NCBI GenBank assembly: GCA_947589585.1
Contig: CANQCA010000038.1
Span: forward strand, 1-13,181
Length of the DNA: 13,181 bases
Source of the DNA: an uncultured Clostridia bacterium
GTDB lineage: Bacteria > Bacillota > Clostridia > Christensenellales > Borkfalkiaceae
Reading direction: 5' to 3'
This document shows positions 6,849 through 11,873 of this stretch, in pieces. Within the stretch, counting starts at the first letter, position 1. Every line of letters begins with the position of its first letter. The notes under the pieces were generated by a model. The model did no database searches. It worked only from the letters and a program-made list of their open reading frames with translations, and was not told where the DNA came from. Position numbers and translations under genes: made by a program.

Positions 6849-6875
6849 AAAAAAGACGGACCGAAGGGGCCCGTC
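6849..6875 (-). terminator. Terminator of the 6900-7421 gene
   Basis: On the minus strand GACGGGCC (6875-6868) pairs with GGTCCGTC (6862-6855) with one wobble and is followed by TTTTTT. It begins 25 bases after the stop codon. Confidence 0.85.
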
Positions 6876-6899
6876 CCGATATGAAGCTTATGCGATGTA

Positions 6900-7421
6900 T
6901 TATGCGTTGAAGACGCAGCAGGCGATGAAGGCAAACAGAAGCACGAACGCCGCGATGCAGATGGCGATGAGGGTGAGAAGTTTCTTGCCCTTTGCGCCTT
7001 CCTTCCTTGCCTTGCAGAAGAGGAAGATGTTGAGGATCAGCGCGGCAAACGCCGGAAGGATAACGAGAAAGTCGATGCCGTATCCCGCCGGCAAAACGCT
7101 CGCAAGCGAGATGGAGAGAAGGACGATCCCCGCGACGAAGGCGATGCAGGTGAGCAGAAGGCCGACAAAAAGTGCGGGGTCGTCGAGAAGCCCCTTGCAC
7201 GCGCACCCGAGCGAGCAAGCCTTTTTCTTTTTGAGGGCGGGAGCGGCCTCTTTCTCGGCCTCGGATTCGGGTCCCGCCGCTTTTGCGACGGGCTCCTCTG
7301 CCCTTTCTATGGGTTGCTTTTCGGGCTCTGCGGCTTCCGTTTCAACTGCAACGGGTGCGCCGCATGCAAAGCAGAAGTTGGATCCCTCGGGAAGCTGCTT
7401 CCCGCATTGTTTACAAGTCAT
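6900..7421 (-). CDS. Zinc-ribbon membrane protein with charged linker
   Basis: A 173-residue protein of unknown function. It begins MTCKQCGKQLPEGSNFCFAC, a zinc ribbon with C3/C6 and C17/C20 in the same positions as in the gene at 6409-6747. A Glu/Ala/Pro-rich linker (about 25-63) and a KKKK patch (64-67) follow, then a short extra cysteine cluster (C69, C73, C75). Three hydrophobic helices lie at about 83-110, 115-136 and 147-170. CGGAGG (7430-7435, minus) precedes the ATG. The shared plan with its neighbour suggests related genes or an ancient tandem pair with divergent membrane parts. The ribbon is expected to face the cytosol, since there is no signal peptide. Confidence 0.88.
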   Translation of the reverse strand: MTCKQCGKQLPEGSNFCFACGAPVAVETEAAEPEKQPIERAEEPVAKAAGPESEAEKEAAPALKKKKACSLGCACKGLLDDPALFVGLLLTCIAFVAGIVLLSISLASVLPAGYGIDFLVILPAFAALILNIFLFCKARKEGAKGKKLLTLIAICIAAFVLLFAFIACCVFNA

Positions 7422-7445
7422 GTTTTTTTCCTCCGTTTTGAAAAT

Positions 7446-7475
7446 ATTTTATCACGGAAGGAAGCGGGCTGTCAA
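7446..7475 (-). promoter_or_regulatory. Sigma-A promoter of the 6900-7421 gene
   Basis: On the minus strand a perfect TTGACA (7475-7470), 18 bp, TAAAAT (7451-7446). It lies back-to-back with the ssrA promoter, with about 50 bp between the two -35 boxes. Confidence 0.78.
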
Positions 7476-7525
7476 CGCTCTTTGAGGCCGAAAAAGAAAT
7501 TTCCATAAATTACGTCTCCAAGCGG

Positions 7526-7554
7526 TTGACAAACGCACTTTTCGATTATACAAT
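7526..7554 (+). promoter_or_regulatory. Sigma-A promoter of ssrA
   Basis: Perfect TTGACA (7526-7531), 17 bp, TACAAT (7549-7554). Transcription would start near 7561, about 12 bases before the mature tmRNA 5' end, as expected for RNase P-processed tmRNA. Confidence 0.9.
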
Positions 7555-7572
7555 ATTAGAGACGAAATCCAT

Positions 7573-7961
7573 GGGCCTGTTACGGATTCGATTGCAAGCG
7601 GATCTCGTCGGACGCACGCCGGAGGCTCGGCTCCGTAAAAACGGAAACCTTTATAAATGCTGACGAAAAATCCAGCAGACGCGCAACCGCGCGCAGAGCT
7701 TCGGCTCGCCGCCTTGCGCTTGCGGCTTAAACGATTTAAGCCCCGTCCTCCCGCAGAGGCCTACGGCTGCGGATAGGGCGTAATTTTGTAGGGAACGTTG
7801 CAGGGCGGCGGACCTCCCCCGCCGTGCGATGAATTTCGGGGGTATGCCCAAGGCGAGTTTGTCCGCGGACTTTTCTTGGGCGAGATCGACCACGGACTAA
7901 GCGTGTAGTGTCCGCGTCTGAACCTTGTAAGACCGGAGTTCAACTCTCCGCAGGTCCACCA
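7573..7961 (+). ncRNA. ssrA: Transfer-messenger RNA (tmRNA)
   Basis: The 5' end GGGCCTGTTACGGATTCGAT is the tmRNA signature. It pairs with the 3' CAGGTCC-ACCA: a 7-bp acceptor stem, 7573-7579 with 7951-7957, with one G-T pair. The T arm (about 7934-7950) contains the tRNA-like GGAGTTCAACTCTCC. After the first pseudoknot (CGGAG/CTCCG near 7620-7635) comes a tag frame at 7659-7730. A hairpin GGCTTAAA-CGA-TTTAAGCC (about 7724-7742) contains the stop codon, followed by further pseudoknot regions. The length of 389 bases is slightly long. CCA is encoded. tmRNA with SmpB and EF-Tu rescues stalled ribosomes and tags the unfinished protein for proteolysis; smpB is not in this window. Confidence 0.97.
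7659..7730 (+). other. tmRNA tag reading frame
   Basis: The resume codon GCT at 7659 is at tmRNA position 87, close to position 90 in Escherichia coli, and is followed by GAC GAA AAA. The frame reads ADEKSSRRATARRASA then RRLALAA and stops at TAA (7728-7730), giving 23 residues. The LALAA end is the usual degron for ClpXP-type proteases. Length and composition are unusual (six arginines in three RR pairs, each five residues apart). A later resume codon, for example GCA at 7683, would give 15 residues but is too far from the pseudoknot. Confidence 0.75.
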
Positions 7962-7962
7962 T
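7941..7962 (+). repeat. Direct repeat, copy 1: 3' end of ssrA (possible attL core)
   Basis: The 22 bases from the T-arm 3' strand through CCA plus one T are repeated exactly at 8146-8167. tmRNA and tRNA 3' ends are the standard integration targets of tyrosine-recombinase elements, and this segment is the part usually duplicated. Confidence 0.8.
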
Positions 7963-8027
7963 GCGAACGGGCGGGGCTTTTACCCCGCTCGTTCGCGTGG
8001 TGTAACTCCGACTATTGCGGAGAGTTG
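7957..8027 (+). repeat. Large fold-back hairpin joined to the tmRNA 3' end
   Basis: CACCATGCGAACGGGCGGGG (7957-7976) pairs over 20 bp, with two G-T pairs, with 7983-8002 around a 6-base loop. Outside it, 7940-7952 (inside the tmRNA T arm) is matched by an inverted 13-bp copy at 8016-8028. The hairpin lacks a T-run, so it is not a standard terminator, and it includes the encoded CCA. Confidence 0.75.
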
Positions 8028-8145
8028 AGGGTGGAGGCGATTGCGGGAGCAATCGGTTTGCGGGCGAATTGTAGGAATACATAAAAGTATGCCGCAAACT
8101 GCATCAGCCCGGTGGGCTGTGCACCGGGGCGCGCCGCCAAAGGCG
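8028..8145 (+). other. Structured non-coding segment between the ssrA 3'-end repeats
   Basis: Consecutive hairpins fill the interval. CGATTGC-GGGA-GCAATCG lies at 8038-8055. GTTTGCGG/CCGCAAAC (about 8056-8099) encloses ATAC-ATAAAA-GTAT. CCCGGTG/CACCGGG lies at about 8108-8128, and GCGCC/GGCGC at about 8131-8146. No protein gene with a ribosome binding site is present; the open frames over it are tmRNA antisense frames. Confidence 0.5.
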
Positions 8146-8167
8146 CAACTCTCCGCAGGTCCACCAT
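8146..8167 (+). repeat. Direct repeat, copy 2 of the ssrA 3' end (possible attR core)
   Basis: Exact 22-base copy of 7941-7962, 205 bp downstream. Recombination between the two would leave a complete ssrA followed directly by 8168. Confidence 0.8.
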
Positions 8168-8227
8168 AACAAGCAAATACGCACAGGGTGGGCGGGTGCG
8201 GATTTGACACCGACAAATCCACCGGCG

Positions 8228-8262
8228 AGCAAAAATGAGGGGAACCCCCTCATTTTTGCTTG
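8228..8262 (+). terminator. Intrinsic terminator downstream of the ssrA region
   Basis: AGCAAAAATGAGGGG (8228-8242) pairs perfectly over 15 bp with CCCCTCATTTTTGCT (8246-8260). It is the first terminator-like hairpin with a T-tract after ssrA, so the primary ssrA transcript may extend this far. A smaller hairpin GGATTTG/CAAATCC lies just before it (8200-8220). Confidence 0.7.
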
Positions 8263-8330
8263 GAAATGCTTTCAAATACTTTTGAAGGACCGATGTGCGA
8301 TAGGTGTCCGATACGGGGGACGAAAAGAAA

Positions 8331-9017
8331 ATGACCTATATACTTTCGGATATCCATGGCGAATACGAGCTGTTTTGCGCGCTCATGGAGAAAATTAAAT
8401 TTTCGGCAGGGGATACGCTCATCTCCTGCGGGGATATGATCGAGAAGGGCAGGCATTCCATCCGTCTCGCCCGCCTTCTTTTTTCCATGAAGAACGCGCT
8501 GCTCCTCGCGGGGAACCATGAGTACAATTTTCTCAAATATTATTGGTCGCTCATGCAAAAGACGGAGGACTACGAGGGCGTTCTCAAAGATCTGCAGGCT
8601 TATTTCCCCGACGACGGAACGCTTCTCGATTGGGATACCGTGGACCGCTTCGAGGCGCTTCGCTATTTCTATGAGGGGGAAGATTTCCTCTGCGTGCATG
8701 CAGGCGTGCCCCTTCTCGGGGACGGAAGAATGCTGCCCGTCGGGAAGGCGACGCGCGAACAGCTCGTCTACGACCGCATTTTCAAAGAGCCCGATGTGAA
8801 GCCTTTGGGCGGGAAGTGCGTCTTCTTCGGGCACACGCCCACCATCAATCTGGGGCTTCCCCCGCGCATCCAATGTTACCTTCGGGACGGAAAACGGGGG
8901 GACCATGTCCGCGACTACTATAAGATCCACCTCGATACGGGGACGTATTTCAGCGGCGTTTTAGGCTGTTTTTGTGTAGAAGAATGCAGGTGCATCCACG
9001 TCTTTGATGGGAGGTAG
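8331..9017 (+). CDS. PPP-family metallophosphatase (calcineurin-like)
   Basis: This is a 228-residue phosphoesterase. The metal-binding motifs are in order: SDIHG at 6-10 (Asp7, His9), GDMIEKG at 34-40 (Asp35), GNHEYN at 61-66 (Asn62, His63), HAG at 123-125, and FGHTP at 166-170 (His168). KIHLDTGTYFSGVLGCF follows (199 onward), which is typical of the bacterial serine/threonine phosphatase and Ap4A-hydrolase-like branch. The second motif has Glu-Lys where GDxxDRG is usual, so substrate preference is uncertain. The ATG at 8331 is chosen because the phosphatase domain begins at its second residue and GGGGGA (8315-8320) lies ten bases upstream; an in-frame GTG at 8304 is the alternative. A short inverted repeat at 8269-8288 lies ahead of it and may be regulatory. 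Confidence 0.88.
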   Translation: MTYILSDIHGEYELFCALMEKIKFSAGDTLISCGDMIEKGRHSIRLARLLFSMKNALLLAGNHEYNFLKYYWSLMQKTEDYEGVLKDLQAYFPDDGTLLDWDTVDRFEALRYFYEGEDFLCVHAGVPLLGDGRMLPVGKATREQLVYDRIFKEPDVKPLGGKCVFFGHTPTINLGLPPRIQCYLRDGKRGDHVRDYYKIHLDTGTYFSGVLGCFCVEECRCIHVFDGR

Positions 9018-9037
9018 AGCGCAAAGGATACAAATTT

Positions 9038-9084
9038 ACGGGTTTTTTGTCGCTTTGAGCAAAAACGGCCATACCATGTTCGAG
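9038..9084 (-). repeat. Repeat B (inverted partner of 6334-6384)
   Basis: Read on the minus strand from 9084 it begins CTCGAACATGGTATGGCC and continues through CAAAGCG, an A-run and CCCGT, matching repeat A. It lies in the gap between the convergent phosphatase and CotH genes. Confidence 0.75.
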
Positions 9085-9112
9085 ATGCGCATGCAATATA
9101 ACATGATACAAG

Positions 9113-9146
9113 AAAAAAACGAGCGGGAGGGTTTCCCTTCCGCCCG
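9113..9146 (-). terminator. Terminator of the CotH-family gene
   Basis: On the minus strand CGGGCGGAAGGG (9146-9135) pairs with CCCTCCCGCTCG (9131-9120) around AAA with one mismatch and one wobble, then TTTTTTT. It starts 14 bases after the stop. Confidence 0.87.
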
Positions 9147-9160
9147 TATGCTATGCCGCC

Positions 9161-11596
9161 TCAGATCCGGCCGATATTTGAAAGTGCCGTTTGACGTTTC
9201 GCGTCCATGTAATCCTTCATAGAGATATTCTCCCAAGTGCTACCGAAGTCCTTCGTACCGCCTTCGCTGAAGACGAAGCGGGAGGTATCGATGGCGCGGC
9301 CGGTCAGCCTCAAATTCTTCGAGGGAGAAGTGAGGAGACCGTAGACCGACTTATAGCTCTCATAGAGAGGCTTGAAGTTTTCGTAGGTGAACCACTTTCC
9401 GTCGAGAACTTTTTGCAGCCAATTCTTATACATCGTCTGATACTTCCCGATGCCGCTCTCCAGGATCGTGCGCGTGTAGAGGGGATTGTTGCACCCGCCG
9501 CATGTGGTATCGAGCGTGTAGGGATCGGCGTACACCATGCCCGCCCAGGGGTTCCAATCCTTGTTGATGCCGAAGCAGCGGTCGTAGTCGTAGGGGATGA
9601 GGTACGCCTTGCCCGCGGGGGTGAAATACAAATAATAGTTATTCGCGTTGTTGCGGATGCAGTCGGGGTTGCCGACGAGATAGTTCACCGCCTCGAAACG
9701 GGCGAAATAGTCCATGTCGGTCATGCTCTCGAGCTGTTGCATGAAGGCATTCTGATCGCGAATCTTCAGCATATCGACGAAGGCCTGCAGGTATTTGTGA
9801 TTGTTGAAATCTTCGGGGTCGTCGTTGGTCTTGAGTTCATAGGTTGAGCCGTCTATGAGCCCCACGCCGTTCAAACTCGTAAGATCGGCGGGAGAGCCCA
9901 GATAGGAGCACTTATAGAGGTCGCCGCCCTTGTTCGCCTTATCGAAATTGCGCTTGATGAACGCCTTGTCGATGGTCTCGTAGAGGTTGCCCACGCCGAG
10001 GCTCTCCATTTTGCCGTTCTGCAGGACGGAGAACTGGGTGAGGGTGATGTGCGGGGCGAGGATGCCATAGGCCTGGAACATGCGGTTCGTATAAACTTCG
10101 CGGATGTAGGTCTGGTCGTAGTTCTTATTCCACTTATAGTAGAACTTCTCCATCGTGGCGAAGGCGCGGTCCTTGCGCTCTGCCCTGCCTTCGGCATCGT
10201 TCGACCAATCGTGGTAGAGCCCTTCGCCCCATGAACCCGCCTTATATTCGTCGCCGTCGAAGGTCTCGGAGAGGGAGAAGCGGAAGTGCACGAAGTTGTA
10301 GATATTTCCGTTTTGGTCACAGAAATCCGTGCGTGAAGTGTTGCCGCGCATGCGGATGCCGACCTCTTCATAGTAGTAATCTTTGCCGTTCACGGTGATT
10401 GTGAGGTTGCACTTTCTGTAAGTCTCCTGCACGTCGAGCGGGCCTCTCGCCTGATCGTTGAGCTTAAAGAGTTCATAGGGGGTGATATCCACCTTGATGC
10501 TCACCGAAGCCGTCTCCTTCCAGAGGGCGTAGTAGAGCTCCTTATCTTCGGCAGAATAATCCTTATAGAATGCGTCGTTCTGGCGGCTGATACTGTCGCC
10601 GAACTCAAATGCGGTCTCGTCCTGTTCATCGCCGCCACCGACGGGGTCGTCTTCCTTCGGGGGATTGCCGTATCCGCACACCGTGCAGACGCCGTTCGAG
10701 AACGTATGTTGCGCCCTATCCTTGGACACGGTATGCCCGCACGTCGCCGCATGCCAGTGGTAAGCGGCATCGGACGACCAATCCTCGGCAAAAGCATGTG
10801 TGTGTTCGGGTTCGACGGGATCCACGGGGTCGGCGGGTTTTTCCGAGAGGGGACCGACGTAGTCGAGCGCAACATAGCTCTGCGCGGCGTCCTTGGGGTG
10901 CGTGTGCAGGGTCACCCTGTATCTTCCCTCATTCCCGGGCAGAAGGACGATACTCTTGCCGACGCCTTCCGATTGCATGAATTTCGAGAAGGCGTCGCCG
11001 CCCTTCACAAAGGTGAAATCGAAAGAGCCGTCATAGTAATTTGCACCGCCGTTGTTGACGACTTTGAACTTATCGCCCTCGAGAAGATCGATCTCCTGGA
11101 TATAGACGGTGAGCCCATCTTCGTCTACGTCCTTACAGCGGGCGAATTTGAGATCTTCCCAAAAAGCCTCCTGCCAATTCATGCCGAAGGCGCCGAGCGT
11201 GCCGACGAGGTAATAATCCTTTTCGTCCTGCCCTGCCTGTGCGGGGAAATCCTGCGGGGGCTGCTGCTGTTCGCCGCCGCCTTCACCGCCGCTATCCTCG
11301 CCGCCTTCACCTTCTTCGCCGCTACCATGTCCGTCATCGGGGTGTATGGTAATGCTTTTTTGGCAGATGTCGCACACGGCATTTGCGTCGGCGTCGATAT
11401 GTACGCCATAGTCTTCCGTTTGTTCACAGCCGCTGCACGCCCTCCAATGGTGGGTCTCGTCGCCCGCCCACGAATAGCTGTGCGTATGCGAGGGCACATC
11501 GGGTGTGTTCGTCCCGCTCGGCTTGTCGATGCCGCAGCCCGCGATGGGAAGGCATAGCGCGAAGGCAAGCAGCACGCACAAAAATTTTTTCCTCAT
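9161..11596 (-). CDS. CotH-family surface lipoprotein with Cys/His modules
   Basis: This is an 811-residue lipoprotein. The signal peptide MRKKFLCVLLAFALCLPIAGC ends in the lipobox IAG-C (Cys21). A Cys/His module (about 37-79: HTHSYSWAG, HHWRACSGC, CDIC) is followed by a Gly/Glu/Gln-rich linker (84-125). Next is a region with the look of a starch- or carbohydrate-binding domain (127-247; GTLGAFGMNWQ, DKFKVVNNGG). A second Cys/His module follows (265-309; HTHAF, YHWHAATCGH, GVCTVCGYG), and a CotH domain occupies about 340-811. CotH hallmarks are RMRGNTS at 415-421, NLYETIDKAFIKRNF, and LIPYDYDRCFG with Asp670 and Asp672. Spore-coat CotH is an atypical protein kinase; similar domains occur in many clostridial surface proteins, where the substrate is unknown. 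The start at 11596 (not 11620) is fixed by the signal peptide and by GGAGG six bases upstream. It has its own promoter and terminator. Confidence 0.9.
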   Translation of the reverse strand: MRKKFLCVLLAFALCLPIAGCGIDKPSGTNTPDVPSHTHSYSWAGDETHHWRACSGCEQTEDYGVHIDADANAVCDICQKSITIHPDDGHGSGEEGEGGEDSGGEGGGEQQQPPQDFPAQAGQDEKDYYLVGTLGAFGMNWQEAFWEDLKFARCKDVDEDGLTVYIQEIDLLEGDKFKVVNNGGANYYDGSFDFTFVKGGDAFSKFMQSEGVGKSIVLLPGNEGRYRVTLHTHPKDAAQSYVALDYVGPLSEKPADPVDPVEPEHTHAFAEDWSSDAAYHWHAATCGHTVSKDRAQHTFSNGVCTVCGYGNPPKEDDPVGGGDEQDETAFEFGDSISRQNDAFYKDYSAEDKELYYALWKETASVSIKVDITPYELFKLNDQARGPLDVQETYRKCNLTITVNGKDYYYEEVGIRMRGNTSRTDFCDQNGNIYNFVHFRFSLSETFDGDEYKAGSWGEGLYHDWSNDAEGRAERKDRAFATMEKFYYKWNKNYDQTYIREVYTNRMFQAYGILAPHITLTQFSVLQNGKMESLGVGNLYETIDKAFIKRNFDKANKGGDLYKCSYLGSPADLTSLNGVGLIDGSTYELKTNDDPEDFNNHKYLQAFVDMLKIRDQNAFMQQLESMTDMDYFARFEAVNYLVGNPDCIRNNANNYYLYFTPAGKAYLIPYDYDRCFGINKDWNPWAGMVYADPYTLDTTCGGCNNPLYTRTILESGIGKYQTMYKNWLQKVLDGKWFTYENFKPLYESYKSVYGLLTSPSKNLRLTGRAIDTSRFVFSEGGTKDFGSTWENISMKDYMDAKRQTALSNIGRI

Positions 11597-11624
11597 AACG
11601 ATCCTCCAAAAGAATACCATTTTC

Positions 11625-11653
11625 AGTATATCATAAAATCAGAGGTTTGGCAA
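11625..11653 (-). promoter_or_regulatory. Sigma-A promoter of the CotH-family gene
   Basis: On the minus strand TTGCCA (11653-11648), 17 bp, TATACT (11630-11625); five of six matches each. A vegetative-type promoter argues against a purely sporulation-coat role. Confidence 0.8.
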
Positions 11654-11677
11654 TAGGGAACGAACGCTTTTTGCCGC

Positions 11678-11709
11678 AAAAAAAACGGCCGAGGTAATCC
11701 CTCAGCCGT
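11678..11709 (-). terminator. Terminator downstream of the beta-solenoid gene
   Basis: On the minus strand ACGGCTGAGG (11709-11700) pairs with CCTCGGCCGT (11694-11685) with one wobble, loop GATTA, then a run of eight T. Confidence 0.87.
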
Positions 11710-11839
11710 CGTTGTGGTTTTGTGCTATACGATATCTTATCGCCATTCATCTCGAACAGGTTTTCCCATGAGCATATTTTCTCACGGTACGAAGCCTACG
11801 GCGTATATCCCGTCAACTTTTTGTGTCTTCTGATGTAGT

Positions 11840-11873
11840 TACAGTTACGTTACCTTTACAGTTACGTTACCTT
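11840..11873 (-). repeat. Perfect 2 x 17-bp tandem duplication at the gene's 3' end
   Basis: The unit TACAGTTACGTTACCTT (plus strand) occurs at 11840-11856 and again at 11857-11873. The stop codon of the overlapping minus-strand gene lies inside the second unit read. Removing one unit restores an alternative frame. Confidence 0.95.

Noticed and set aside
6748..7218. Upstream extension of the 6409-6747 frame to 269 codons
   Set aside because: The extension is a shifted-frame reading of the second zinc-ribbon gene, crosses its terminator and the promoter at 6794-6822, and is Arg-rich noise.
8028..8167. A tRNA or attC-like recombination site in the segment after ssrA
   Set aside because: The CCA-ending copy has no matching 5' acceptor strand within tRNA length, and the hairpins lack the RYYYAAC/GTTRRRY ends of attC sites.
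7651..8275. Several minus-strand frames over ssrA and its trailer (containing VDLRRV)
   Set aside because: They are antisense readings of the tmRNA acceptor and T arm, a well-known source of spurious predicted proteins.
10706..11557. 283-codon plus-strand frame opposite the CotH gene (also 9191-9847)
   Set aside because: Antisense shadows without a ribosome binding site; the minus strand has signal peptide, domains, promoter and terminator.
11748..11758. Third copy of repeat A/B after the beta-solenoid gene
   Set aside because: Only 11 bases match repeat B before similarity fades, so it is not listed as a repeat copy.
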